Part shown: positions 51,309 to 60,689 of the stretch, one piece after another
Layout: every line of letters starts with the position of its first letter
Position numbering within the stretch: position 1 is the stretch's first letter
Origin: Methanosalsum natronophilum
GTDB taxonomy: Archaea; Halobacteriota; Methanosarcinia; Methanosarcinales; Methanosarcinaceae
Assembly: GCF_024808815.1 (NCBI RefSeq)
Contig: NZ_JANUCS010000013.1
Coordinates: 1 to 64,000, forward strand
Direction of reading: 5' to 3'
Length of the DNA stretch: 64,000 bases
Position numbers and translations under genes: made by a program
The notes under the pieces: model-generated
Seen by the model: the letters and a program-made list of their open reading frames with translations, nothing else
Databases searched by the model: none
What the model was told of the DNA's origin: nothing

Positions 51309-51998
51309 ATGAAAAGGATCTCATCTCAAACTCTGCTAGGTATTATTATTTTACTTTTTGGTATTTTATTTTTGTTAAGAAATTTAGAGGTCTATGACAC
51401 CGGTTTACTTTTACAATATATTCCTTCATTTTTTATATTAGTGGGCTTATATGCCCTTTTTAAGAGCAGGTTTTCCAGTATTACCGGGCCCGCTATACTA
51501 ATTCTGATAGCTACATTCATCCAGTTAATAGTTCTAGATATCATTACTTGGAGCGATATTTTTGTATGGTGGCCAATTATTCTTATTGTTATAGGTATTG
51601 ATATATTACTTCACAGAAAACGCCGATCATGTGAATCTAAAAGAAGTCGTCCAAAAATTGATATTACTGCAATATTTGATGATGTTAATTTAGTAAATAA
51701 TTCTAAAGAATTTAAAGAAGGAGACATTACTGTATTTTTAGGTGATTCTGAACTGGATTTAAGGGATGCTGAAGTCGATCCGTCACCTGCTAAGATCAAT
51801 GTCACTGTTTTACTTGGAGATGCAGATCTTATAATTCCTAGATATTGGAATGTTGAAATTGATGTTATTAATATACTTGGAGATATCTATGATAAAAGAT
51901 CAAACAATTCAGAATTAGGTGAAAGTGCTCATGATAAACCTGATCTTATAATTACGGGAATTCTAGTTTTAGGAGATCTTACTATAAACCAAAGATAA
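51309..51998 (+). CDS. LiaF-like membrane protein
   Basis: The 229-residue protein has four hydrophobic segments in the first half (LLGIIILLFGILFLLRNLEV, YIPSFFILVGLYALF, then two more to about residue 103) and a soluble half with ITAIFDDVNLVNNSKEFKEG, ITVFLGDSELDLRDAEV and INVTVLLGDADLIIPRYWNV. This is the LiaF C-terminal/DUF5668-type layout of cell-envelope stress proteins. It may sense envelope change. It is convergent with the hydrolase gene. Confidence 0.85.
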   Translation: MKRISSQTLLGIIILLFGILFLLRNLEVYDTGLLLQYIPSFFILVGLYALFKSRFSSITGPAILILIATFIQLIVLDIITWSDIFVWWPIILIVIGIDILLHRKRRSCESKRSRPKIDITAIFDDVNLVNNSKEFKEGDITVFLGDSELDLRDAEVDPSPAKINVTVLLGDADLIIPRYWNVEIDVINILGDIYDKRSNNSELGESAHDKPDLIITGILVLGDLTINQR

Positions 51999-52013
51999 GA
52001 TTTTAATGATATA

Positions 52014-52781
52014 TCAGATCCGAGATAAGTGATTTATAACAATACCATTGAATTTTTCAGATTGTTCTATAGAACATACATGACCACACCCTTTGATAAT
52101 TTCAACATATGAGTTGGATATGTTCTTACTATGTTTTAATGTATCATTCAAGAATAAATAATCTTGACTCCCTGAAATAAACAGTATACTAATATCCTTA
52201 TTTAAGCTATTTAACCATTCAAGACTATTCGCGGTTTGCGGAATAATATTTAACCATTTACAAAACTCTTTATGACCTAATTTTCTTGCTTCATTTACAA
52301 AAAAAGTTCTTGACCTGCGATGATTTTTTTTTGGCATTATAACATATGCAAAGAATCTGTAAAGAAACATATAATTCACTTTATGTTTCAGCCTTATACC
52401 TACGGATATAAGAAATCTTGTTTTGAGACTCAATCTAACAACACCGCCACCCATAATAAGTGAGCTAACATTATTTGGATATAATACTGCAAATCTTAAC
52501 GATATCAATGAACTAAAAGAAAAACCAATGAAGTGAGCTTTTTCAACATTGTGATATAACATAGTGTTATGTATAAGTTCACAGATCGTGTCAAGGTTGA
52601 GTATTTCTAATGTAGTATCCTTATGCATTTCCAATACAAGAAGATTATAATGCCATGAAAAAGTGTCAATTTGCTTATTCCATGTCCTAGCATTACCTCC
52701 AAATCCATGGAGAAGTATTAACCAATCTTCATGCTTATCATTTTCATATACTTCAGCACTAAATACCCTTTCTTCTACCAT
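52014..52781 (-). CDS. Alpha/beta hydrolase
   Basis: The 255-residue protein has the alpha/beta hydrolase outline: LILLHGFGGNARTWNKQIDT (oxyanion region), AHFIGFSFSSLISLRFAVLY with nucleophile Ser in GFSFS, GGGVVRLSL, an acid region ISILFISGSQDYLF, and catalytic His in IKGCGHVCSIEQS. Substrate unknown. It overlaps the radical SAM gene by 23 bases, and the ATG lies after AAAGGAATTACGG. The pair with radical SAM suggests a linked pathway on a lipid or peptide. Confidence 0.9.
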   Translation of the reverse strand: MVEERVFSAEVYENDKHEDWLILLHGFGGNARTWNKQIDTFSWHYNLLVLEMHKDTTLEILNLDTICELIHNTMLYHNVEKAHFIGFSFSSLISLRFAVLYPNNVSSLIMGGGVVRLSLKTRFLISVGIRLKHKVNYMFLYRFFAYVIMPKKNHRRSRTFFVNEARKLGHKEFCKWLNIIPQTANSLEWLNSLNKDISILFISGSQDYLFLNDTLKHSKNISNSYVEIIKGCGHVCSIEQSEKFNGIVINHLSRI

Positions 52782-54039
52782 CCGTAATTCCTTTCTTGAA
52801 AGAGTAATATCTTAAATATCTAGGAAAGTTCTTTTGCACATACTCAGGCATTTGTTTGAACAATTCTTCTGAAACTGGTTCCCATTCCTCCGCTAGCTCA
52901 AAACTTTTCATTGCAAGTTCTTCTGCCGTTTCAGGGTTAGCTAAATGTGTAGATTTTGCACCCGAACTATTGACAACATCTATAAGTGACTGTGGATTAT
53001 CTATTAGGGGACATGCTCGTAACGGGTTGGTTGAGAATGGTTGAGCATTCCTAAACTCAGTGAAGAACTTTGATCTAAGTGCATCAACAAGTGAAACATC
53101 ATATATGTTCGAGTCCGAATAATGACAAAATGCACAGGGTTCAACATCACCTTTAGCATTTATGTGAGCAAACCCCACACCTGCCCCAATACATCCAAAT
53201 GAAAGATGGCCATTATTCCAAAAATCTATGACAACATACTCGTTTTTATTAGTATAATCAAGGATTTTTTGCTGTACATAAGCTCTTTGTTCAGTCGTAC
53301 AGACAAGACTAGTATCAGCATTACTTCCAACTGGTATATACTGGAATAACCATCCAAACCATGCACCTTTTTCTCTCATATGATCAAGGAACTCATCACT
53401 TGCAATTGTTTTATAGTTATCAGCATGATAACATGCTGAAAATGCGAATGCTATTCCATTCTCATGTAAGGTATCCATGGCCTTAATCACCTTATCATAA
53501 ACACCTGTACCCCTTCTAAAATCGGTTTCTTCTCTTGTACCTTCAATACTCAAGAATACGTTCAAGTTACCCAATCGAGCCATTTCAGCTGCAAAGGATT
53601 CATCGATCAATGTTCCATTTGTGAATAACCCAAATGTCATTTTATTATGTTTTTCACACAATTTCAAAATATCATCTTTGCGGAGTAAAGGCTCGCCACC
53701 GGTCATTAAACAGTCCATTATCCCAAGTTCTTCAGCTTGGCTTAATATATCATCCAATTTTTCATAGGATATATTATGACCACTCTCATAATCCTGTGAC
53801 CAACATCCTTTACATTTTAGGTTACAATCACTGGTCGGATCTATTAGGAGTACCCGGGGTATAGAACACTTGTTCTTAACACCTCTGTATACTTCCTTTA
53901 AATGAATGAACTCGCCCATTGTCAAGTGAGTTGTTATACCTTTAGCAAAAAAAAACTGTTTACTTCTGTAAATATAGGCTTTATGATGTGGGAATGGAGG
54001 AACTTTTTCCTTTTTCCCATTTATCATCATGTATTTCAA
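52759..54039 (-). CDS. Radical SAM protein with SPASM-like C-terminus
   Basis: The 426-residue protein has the radical SAM cluster motif CNLKCKGC (C-x3-C-x2-C, about residues 71-78), the GGEP motif in CLMTGGEPLLRK, and strands such as FGLFTNGTLID and LNVFLSIEGTRE. The C-terminal part has extra Cys (GCIGAG, EPCAFCHYS, LRACPLI), like a SPASM-type region for a second iron-sulfur cluster. Such enzymes often modify peptides or membrane lipids. It stands between an anchored protein and the hydrolase. Confidence 0.9.
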   Translation of the reverse strand: MKYMMINGKKEKVPPFPHHKAYIYRSKQFFFAKGITTHLTMGEFIHLKEVYRGVKNKCSIPRVLLIDPTSDCNLKCKGCWSQDYESGHNISYEKLDDILSQAEELGIMDCLMTGGEPLLRKDDILKLCEKHNKMTFGLFTNGTLIDESFAAEMARLGNLNVFLSIEGTREETDFRRGTGVYDKVIKAMDTLHENGIAFAFSACYHADNYKTIASDEFLDHMREKGAWFGWLFQYIPVGSNADTSLVCTTEQRAYVQQKILDYTNKNEYVVIDFWNNGHLSFGCIGAGVGFAHINAKGDVEPCAFCHYSDSNIYDVSLVDALRSKFFTEFRNAQPFSTNPLRACPLIDNPQSLIDVVNSSGAKSTHLANPETAEELAMKSFELAEEWEPVSEELFKQMPEYVQKNFPRYLRYYSFKKGITDGRRKGI

Positions 54040-54054
54040 CTACAATACCTCCAC

Positions 54055-54792
54055 TCAAGCCTTTTTATTCACGGTAACTTTTTGTGGAATCACACCATCG
54101 AATACAAACTCACCATCATCATTTGCATCAAGACTTCTTATTTCAAGGCCCGGGACCACTTCATAGATACGGGGTAAATACTGTTCCATAGTCCGCACAC
54201 TATCATCTTCCAGATATCTTCCAGGAAGAGGTGCCGAGCCAAGATAGAAAGAATCTGGATTAAAGTTTAATTGATTATTCTCTATTGTAGTGTGACCTTT
54301 ACTATAAATATTCAATCTGTCAGGTAATGGTAGCGGAACGTCATCAGCGACATCTGAATAGAGATCATGTTTCAACCTCTTTATATCAGCTTTACTTGAA
54401 CCCTCCATACTTCCATCCGGATTAACTTTTACCTGTAAATCATCGAACCACCAAAATCCCGGTGCAATCTCATTGAGTAGTGCAGTAGCTTCTGAGTTGC
54501 TTAATGTGAACTCTTTGTGCTGATAATCCGAGAATTCAAAATCATAGTCATGGAACGATTTTGGTTCAGCATTCATTTTATATTCTTCTAATTCGTCACC
54601 TGTCATACCTTCAAATTCTATCTGAATACCCGTTTTTGCTAATGCATTCTGATAATCTTCATGAGTATATGTGACTCCCAGATCTTTTGGGCCCATGATA
54701 GAAAAACTTGCAAAGACCACAATCACTCCAATTACAACCAATACAGCTGCAGCAGAAAGTATTTGTATTATTTTTCCAGTAAATCCAAACAT
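54055..54792 (-). CDS. Membrane-anchored protein of the radical SAM operon
   Basis: The 245-residue protein has one N-terminal hydrophobic segment (IIQILSAAAVLVVIGVIVVF) and a beta-rich extracytoplasmic domain (TGIQIEFEGMTGDELEEY, FTLSNSEATALLNEIAPGFW, IYSKGHTTIENNQLNFNPDS). It starts 15 bases ahead of the radical SAM gene. I recognise no family. It may be the substrate, a lipid carrier or a partner of the operon. Confidence 0.7.
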   Translation of the reverse strand: MFGFTGKIIQILSAAAVLVVIGVIVVFASFSIMGPKDLGVTYTHEDYQNALAKTGIQIEFEGMTGDELEEYKMNAEPKSFHDYDFEFSDYQHKEFTLSNSEATALLNEIAPGFWWFDDLQVKVNPDGSMEGSSKADIKRLKHDLYSDVADDVPLPLPDRLNIYSKGHTTIENNQLNFNPDSFYLGSAPLPGRYLEDDSVRTMEQYLPRIYEVVPGLEIRSLDANDDGEFVFDGVIPQKVTVNKKA

Positions 54793-55014
54793 CGATACTA
54801 CTCCTTCATTTTAATCATATTTTATATGTTATGATTTAATTATATTTAAGGAGCATTATAACATAATAAGTTTATTTTCAAAGAAAATGAAACCTATTGA
54901 AAAAACGAGTTATAAAAATACTTTTTGTTATAGGTTTGATATTAATGAGACATGGTTTAATATCAATACATTATTTTGTTCGGACAATCAATAAAAATTC
55001 AAAATAGAAATACT
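54793..55014. other. Spacer upstream of the radical SAM operon
   Basis: No gene is seen. AT-rich sequence contains the operon promoter; TATATTTAAGG near 54842 is a likely box in the minus direction. Confidence 0.4.
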
Positions 55015-55240
55015 ACCAAATTCGACAAACTTCTTATTCCAGTAAGACAGGGGAAAAAAAGAGAATAAAAGGCAGATACTTTAGGAATAAGGGAATGCTG
55101 GGGATTTCCATGAAAAATTGTACCATTTTAGAAATTCTAGTTGAAACAATTTTTTTCAATTCAGGAAATAATATTCTGAATAAATTAAGGCTATAAAGTA
55201 GCTAAAAAAGATAAAGAAAGTTAAAAATATGATTTTAATT
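55015..55240 (+). pseudogene. Degenerate IS5 transposase C-terminal relic
   Basis: This stretch follows the intact-frame IS5 fragment at 34960-35175 in order (CTTCTTATTCCAGTAAGACA; then AATTCTAGTTGAAACAAT) with many changes, stops and deletions. It is a dead copy of the same element. Confidence 0.65.
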
Positions 55241-55458
55241 GATAATATATCATAATATCTCTTTTTAAGATTATTAGCTATGTAGAGTCACATAAAAAAA
55301 ATAAATATTCATACATTAGTATTAAATTATAATTTAATATACATAATATCATTTAAATCTAAAAATAAGATGAATGAAATATTTATATCCTAAAAAAACA
55401 TATATGTGATGATAGTTACTCCAGAACTCGGGAGGCTAATTGGGAGGTGACATTGCGT

Positions 55459-55551
55459 ATGGTCAAACCACTGGACTCAAAAAAACCAGGAAATGCTGCC
55501 AAAAAAGGGGAGCAATCCAAAGTTCAGCAGTCTAAACAGCAAAAAAAGTAA
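55459..55551 (+). CDS. 30-residue small basic protein with strong ribosome site
   Basis: A short frame, MVKPLDSKKPGNAAKKGEQS plus a Gln/Lys-rich end, is preceded by GGGAGGTGA eight bases before the ATG. That is an almost perfect match to the archaeal anti-Shine-Dalgarno sequence and is the strongest in the window. The peptide is very basic (about one third Lys). I recognise no family. Expected TATA-like sequence lies near 55380-55405. It may be a nucleic-acid-binding or ribosome-linked small protein. Confidence 0.6.
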   Translation: MVKPLDSKKPGNAAKKGEQSKVQQSKQQKK

Positions 55552-55695
55552 ACTGATTTTTTGCATAACTTGTATAAATCTTAAGGTTGCTTTTAGAGCA
55601 ATCTTATGATTTTTGTATCTTGGGTATAAAAGCATGATATGTTATGACAAAAAATACCAAAAATCACTTTAACTGCCTGAGATTTATAGTGAACC

Positions 55696-56326
55696 ATGTT
55701 CATAAACTCTTTAAAGTACCCTCTAAAACTAGATGAAGATCTATTGAGAACATTAATTATTGGAACTCTTCTAGTCATAGGTTCAATCTTAATAATACCT
55801 GCTTTCATCCTAATAGGCTATTTTGTTCAAACAATCCATAACGCTTCAAAAGGAGAAATACCACCAAGATTTGAGAATTATCTACAGTTATTTATAGATG
55901 GATTGAAACCGGTAGCTGTTTTTTTAGTATATATGATAGTGTTAGGAACGATAATGCTGATTACAGTAATGGCAGGAGCAATAAATGAAACGTTGGGTAC
56001 AGTATTTTTCTTGGTTTTGTCAGTTCCAGCCTACTTTGGACTGATCTACATATATCTTGCAATACTACACCATCTTGGATCTTGCAATACTACACCATCT
56101 TGGCCAGAATAAAGATGTCATGGACGCATTTAGGATAAAAGAAATACTAAAGACTGCTTTTAATTTCAGATATCTGAAAGCATTTATTTTGGTCGTTATA
56201 CTCATACCACTACTGTTTGGTGTTTTACAGTTCGCACTTGCAATAACTGTAATTGGTATAATATTAATACCTGCAACTTTGCTATACGAGTTCATTGTTT
56301 ATTCTAAGATCATTGGAGCAATCTAA
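55696..56326 (+). pseudogene. DUF4013-like membrane protein gene disrupted by a 25-bp duplication
   Basis: The first frame (55696-56112) gives three hydrophobic segments (TLLVIGSILIIPAFILIGYF; VFLVYMIVLGTIMLITVMAG; LGTVFFLVLSVPAYFGLIYI) and then loses the frame; the second (to 56326) has DVMDAFRIKEILKTAFNFRY and two more segments. Together they give one DUF4013-type membrane protein. A 25-bp tandem repeat at 56054-56103 causes the shift. Losing one copy would restore LAILHHLGQNKDVMD. It may be a pseudogene or a phase-variable gene. Confidence 0.75.
56054..56103 (+). repeat. 25-bp tandem duplication
   Basis: The unit ATCTTGCAATACTACACCAT plus CTTGG occurs twice without a gap (56054-56078, 56079-56103). 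Because 25 is not a multiple of three, gain or loss of a copy moves the gene in and out of frame. Confidence 0.95.
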
Positions 56327-56613
56327 TCGCTGAGGATTTTAATTCTCTTGGCAAAATCTTGAGTTACTCCACATTACTTTTTTTTATCTTTTCAATGCTA
56401 ATTGACCTTTTTTTTTTAAGTAGTATACCTGTAATTCAGACAGTGGCATAAAGAAATGTTTACTTTTTTTTGTTTAATATGGCTACACAACAAAACTCGA
56501 CTAAATAAGTTTAAATGTAGTAAGGAACTAATATACTATTCATTCTGAAATAATAAAAACAGAAAACATTATTTCCAGAACATAGTTTTCAAGAAAAAAA
56601 GGATGTGTGAAGT

Positions 56614-56802
56614 ATGGATATGGGTGCGTTAATTTATCTTGTTGTTTTAACAATAGTAATTTTTGTAATTTTGAAAGTATTCTTTAACTTTAAGTTAGGA
56701 AATATTAAATTGAAATCATCTAAAAAAGGTTTCCAATCCAAAAATGAAATGGACTATTCAGAACCAAATGTTGTTGATATATCAGACTCAGATGATAGAT
56801 GA
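56614..56802 (+). CDS. Small single-span membrane protein
   Basis: The 62-residue protein has an N-terminal hydrophobic helix (LIYLVVLTIVIFVILKVFF) and a polar tail with KLKSSKKGFQ and an acidic end. The ATG follows GGATGTGTGAAG, a fair ribosome site. I recognise no family. Confidence 0.55.
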   Translation: MDMGALIYLVVLTIVIFVILKVFFNFKLGNIKLKSSKKGFQSKNEMDYSEPNVVDISDSDDR

Positions 56803-57098
56803 TTAATGTAAAATTATATTCTATTAATTTTTAAGATAAATTGCTCGAATTATAATTTCGAATAAGTTATGTATCATTAGCCTGGGTATTGTGAAGAAAT
56901 ATTAAAACCTGGGTTATATAGCTATTTCAAAAGTGTCATTGATCTTGATATATAACTTAATCTAGTTTTTATAATGTAACACTAGTTGCACATAGTAATA
57001 GAGGATATATAGCATTAGAACTATTACAGTATAAATCTCTCAGCAAGAAACATTAAAGGGATTAAAACATTTCATCTAGTTGGGAAAGGAATAGGTTA
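56803..57098. other. Intergenic spacer
   Basis: No gene or clear structure is seen; AT-rich with the promoter of the next gene in its right part. Confidence 0.4.
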
Positions 57099-57377
57099 AT
57101 GAACATAAATCGAAACATATTGAGCACTTCGTTGTTACTTACACTATCTAGTGTATTCTTATTACCATACTCATCAAGTGATGGCTTCAGGTTTAATTTT
57201 GGATATCCTTTCTCTTTTGTTACGACATATGATTGGCCAAACCCAATAGAAGCTAATGAGATCCTACTGATGAGAGTTAGTATCGATATATTTCCCTTTT
57301 TGATAAATGTTATAATTATATACTTGATAATTTATTTGGCTTATGAAGGGATAAAAAAACTAAAAGATTCCAGCTAA
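57099..57377 (+). CDS. Small membrane protein with two hydrophobic segments
   Basis: The 92-residue protein has an N-terminal segment (ILSTSLLLTLSSVFLLPYSS), a polar loop (FGYPFSFVTTYDWPNPIEAN) and a second span (FPFLINVIIIYLIIYLAYEG). The ATG follows AAAGGAATAG. It lies just before the MinD-type gene but has a 261-base gap. Function unknown. Confidence 0.6.
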   Translation: MNINRNILSTSLLLTLSSVFLLPYSSSDGFRFNFGYPFSFVTTYDWPNPIEANEILLMRVSIDIFPFLINVIIIYLIIYLAYEGIKKLKDSS

Positions 57378-57638
57378 ATCATAACTGATGCCTAAAAACG
57401 ATCAATAATAAAATATATAGGTTCTATTAGGTTCTTTTTAAATATAAGTTTGATCAAATAACTCAATGTTAATTCCAATTTTTTTCATCTATCAAATCTT
57501 AGAAGAAATTGGCTTGATATCAACCTGTTAGTTAATTTGAGCAGAATAGATTATAAATGTATAAATATACTTTTAGCATAGAGTTATTTAACTAGTATAA
57601 AATCGAAGAACCAGTTATTTAGCCTATCGGAGTTTTTC

Positions 57639-58478
57639 ATGTCTGGAGAAGTATATGCAATTGCATCAGGTAAAGGCGGTACTGGTAAGACTACAGTTTC
57701 AATAAATCTGGGGGTAAGTCTTGCAGGGCTAGGAAATAGGACAGTAGTCGTTGATGCGGACATTGCAATGCCAAATATTGGGTTATTGTTAGGTGAAGAT
57801 AAGGTCGATAAGACGTATCATGATTATATGGCAGGTCATGCTGCTATTGACGAAATAATCTATGAAGGACCAGGTGGCTTAAAGTTCATACCCGGTAGTT
57901 TAAGTCTAGAGAATATCAGTGAAGTAGATGTAGTTAAGGTAGTAGAACTCATTGAATCCTTAAAAGATAGTTTTGATTTCATTTTAATTGATACTGCACC
58001 TGGAATTTCTAAGGAGACCGCAGTTGTCTTGGAATCTGCAGATAATACTTTTTTAGTAGTTAATCCAGAAATATCTTCAGTTGTTGATTCGTTAAAGATA
58101 AAGATATATGTTGAAATGAAAGAAAAAAACATTAAAGGTATAATATTGAATCGAACCAAGATGTATCAGCCAGAACCAGGTTCAGAGCAACAAGAAAATG
58201 AGTATGAGATGTTACAAGAAGATATTACAGACATACTGGAAACTGAAATCTATGGGGAAGTTCCTGAAGACCTGATCATAAAAAAGTCATCTATTCACAG
58301 AGAACCTTCGGTCTTGCTTGAACCAGGTGCCAAAGCATCGATCTATTTCAAATCAATTGCATCAAAACTTGCAGGTTATGAATATGATATTGAACATGAA
58401 CTAAAACCATATAAGGTAGGTTTATTGAAGAGGATATTCTCATTTTTTTCATTACGAAAAGATAAGGTCAAGAACTGA
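57639..58478 (+). CDS. MinD/ParA-type P-loop ATPase
   Basis: The 279-residue protein has the deviant Walker A KGGTGKTT (12-19), VVVDADIAMPNIGLLLG, Walker B DFILIDTAPG, and strand IKGIILNRTK, all typical of MinD/ParA ATPases that place proteins in the cell. The C-terminal end is basic (GLLKRIFSFFSLRKDKVKN) and could contact the membrane. No MinE or partition site is next to it. The neighbours are convergent pilin genes, so a role in placing surface appendages is possible. Confidence 0.9.
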   Translation: MSGEVYAIASGKGGTGKTTVSINLGVSLAGLGNRTVVVDADIAMPNIGLLLGEDKVDKTYHDYMAGHAAIDEIIYEGPGGLKFIPGSLSLENISEVDVVKVVELIESLKDSFDFILIDTAPGISKETAVVLESADNTFLVVNPEISSVVDSLKIKIYVEMKEKNIKGIILNRTKMYQPEPGSEQQENEYEMLQEDITDILETEIYGEVPEDLIIKKSSIHREPSVLLEPGAKASIYFKSIASKLAGYEYDIEHELKPYKVGLLKRIFSFFSLRKDKVKN

Positions 58479-58590
58479 ACGTTATTGAATGCAATTATTC
58501 TTTTTTTATTATAGGCTGAACGAGATAATTAATGTTTTTTTCATACTTTCAACTAAATATACAAAAGATCAATTAGTGTAAAATAAAACT

Positions 58591-59412
58591 TTATTTGAAC
58601 TGGGAGTCAATGAACCTTATTTCAGCTGATGATAATGCACGGTTATATATCTGCACTTCGGCAATCTCTCCTTTAAAATGACGATTTATACTAAATGGAT
58701 AGCCACCTATATATAATGGTTCATTATATGTTTGGAGCTGACCGGTTAAGCCACTACTACCACCTTTTTCTCCATTTACATATATTATAACATTTTGACC
58801 GTCATAAACACCAGCAACTTGGTACCATTTACCTACTGTTGGTGATGTTTGGCTATTAGTGAATCTCCTGCTGCTTGTGCGGACAGCAAACTGAAAGTTT
58901 TGATTATGATCGTTATGATGTAACCGATAATTTGGTTGGTCACAATCGCTTTTGTCGATAATACCTGAGAATCTTAAATCAGACTTATCATTCCACCTAA
59001 CATAAGCTAAAACTGTTATCTCCTCAGTTATGTTCAAAGAATCAGAAGATGGGACTATCACTCTACTATCAGCAGTACCTTCAAATTCAGCAGCTTGACC
59101 AAACCGGCCAGCAGAGACAAAACTTACTTTATCATAATCTAAAGGAGATCCATGATTGCTTCCTACAGAATCTTTAAAATCACCATTGAATGACCAACGA
59201 GATACTAGACCGCTTGGAAATATTTTATCTTGTTCCACTTCACCTGCAAGAATATCTTCAAACCTCTCATAATGTTCATCAGGTGTTATAATCGGTAACA
59301 CTTGACTTGCTACTATAGCTGCCATTATAACAACAATTCCAAATAGTATAATGATACCTACAACTGGACTGACTCCATAACAGTCCTTAATAAAAGGTTT
59401 ACTGGGAACCAT
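58591..59412 (-). CDS. Archaeal pilin-like protein with LamG lectin domain
   Basis: The 273-residue protein starts with a class III signal-like segment (DCYGVSPVVGIIILFGIVVI; residues about 12-40) followed by a LamG/concanavalin-like domain from about 75: GLVSRWSFNGDFKDSVGSNH, ITVLAYVRWNDKSD, GKWYQVAGVYDGQNVIIYVN, and IGGYPFSINRHFKGEIAEVQ to YNRALSSAEI. It may be a pilus-tip or minor pilin that binds sugar or protein. No pilus motor is next to it. Confidence 0.85.
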   Translation of the reverse strand: MVPSKPFIKDCYGVSPVVGIIILFGIVVIMAAIVASQVLPIITPDEHYERFEDILAGEVEQDKIFPSGLVSRWSFNGDFKDSVGSNHGSPLDYDKVSFVSAGRFGQAAEFEGTADSRVIVPSSDSLNITEEITVLAYVRWNDKSDLRFSGIIDKSDCDQPNYRLHHNDHNQNFQFAVRTSSRRFTNSQTSPTVGKWYQVAGVYDGQNVIIYVNGEKGGSSGLTGQLQTYNEPLYIGGYPFSINRHFKGEIAEVQIYNRALSSAEIRFIDSQFK

Positions 59413-59630
59413 TTATATCCCACGGTTATTTTGCATTTGAATCACTAAGTTTGGTCTTTATACAAAACCATATACAGAAAATAGATTTAGATTAAGTTAT
59501 ACCTTTTGGTAATACTAATTTGATTTGAAATAACACATTTTACAAACCGGGTAATACTTTCTCTTAAATACCATGGGATATAACTCTAAAAATTACCTAT
59601 ATAATAGGTTCACTTTAACTAGCCTAGGTT

Positions 59631-60380
59631 TTATAGGTAAGGAAATTTGTTGGCATTACCAGTATTTTGTCTTGCAATCCCTGTTACTTCTGCAATAATA
59701 AAAACGTGGTCAGTATTAAGGAAAATAATATCTACACGATCTCCACTCCTAATTGGACGATCACCGCTAAACTCAATTGGATATCTATTTTCAGTTACAA
59801 AAAAAGGTCGGCCATTATTCCCAATATCTATTCTGTTTGAGTTCGACTCAACATATCGGAACCCAACTTTATCTCTATCAGTCTTTCCATCATATTGATA
59901 CTCGTTGTGAGTCATTCGAATTAACATTCGATCTCCAGAGTAAAAAGAGCCCGTAGAAAAATTCCCTACAACTTCATTATGATATGATTGTTGAGTACCT
60001 GCACCAAAATATGCCGGGTTCACAAAACTTAATTCTCCTACTTCCCCACTAGAATTTGACCATCTAATTGTGACAGACCCCACCTCATCCCCGCTTACTA
60101 CGGGTCCATGTATATAATCTAAATATATTATATCAATATCTCCATGAGTTGCATTACTACCAGAATCAGGCCACCAATCTCTATACTCAGCACCAAGAAC
60201 TATTTCAGGTGTTCCAAATATCATTTGCTTATGAGGTTCTTTTAGTTGTTCGGTAACATTAAAAGCTGATACAGCAATAATTGCTCCAAGAACTACTGTT
60301 ATTAAAACTAATAGAATAATACCAACAACTGGAGTAACTCCTTTTTCAGAAACTAAAAATCTTTTGAGCATCGTTCTCAT
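59631..60380 (-). CDS. Archaeal pilin (DUF1628-type N-terminus)
   Basis: The 249-residue protein has the archaeal type IV pilin N-terminus: SEKGVTPVVGIILLVLITVV, with the cleavage region before VTPVVG, then a beta-rich domain (TPEIVLGAEYRDWWPDSGSN, VGSVTIRWSNSSGEVGELSF, and GDRVDIIFLNTDHVFIIAEV). It resembles the pilin and flagellin-accessory proteins of methanogens. With the LamG pilin 218 bases away it forms a pair, though they are not overlapping. Size is larger than for common major pilins. Confidence 0.85.
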   Translation of the reverse strand: MRTMLKRFLVSEKGVTPVVGIILLVLITVVLGAIIAVSAFNVTEQLKEPHKQMIFGTPEIVLGAEYRDWWPDSGSNATHGDIDIIYLDYIHGPVVSGDEVGSVTIRWSNSSGEVGELSFVNPAYFGAGTQQSYHNEVVGNFSTGSFYSGDRMLIRMTHNEYQYDGKTDRDKVGFRYVESNSNRIDIGNNGRPFFVTENRYPIEFSGDRPIRSGDRVDIIFLNTDHVFIIAEVTGIARQNTGNANKFPYL

Positions 60381-60689
60381 ATACCTATCAAATCAAATTC
60401 AATTAAATTGTTCCTGAGCTAAAATAAATACTCAGTTGTTTCCTTTCCTTTGACCAGTTTCTTAATTAACCCAACTCTTTAAGAATATCTTTACCCTTTG
60501 GTCTTTCAGTATAAATTCTTTTTGTTTTGTTTCTCAAAAGCGCTGAATTATATATCTATCCGTTACTTGTAAGAGCTTAAATTAATACTTTCAAGTAAAC
60601 CTTTTCAATAACTGCAACCTGATTTGAAGCTTAGACAATAAATTAATACTTACACGTGGTATTCTAAATTGAATAAGGAGGGTTAAATA
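60381..60689. other. Divergent promoter region between pilin and SIMPL genes
   Basis: No gene is seen. TAAATTAATACTT occurs at 60578-60590 and 60639-60651, 61 bases apart, in the same orientation, and may be a pair of promoter or regulator sites for the SIMPL gene. Confidence 0.45.
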
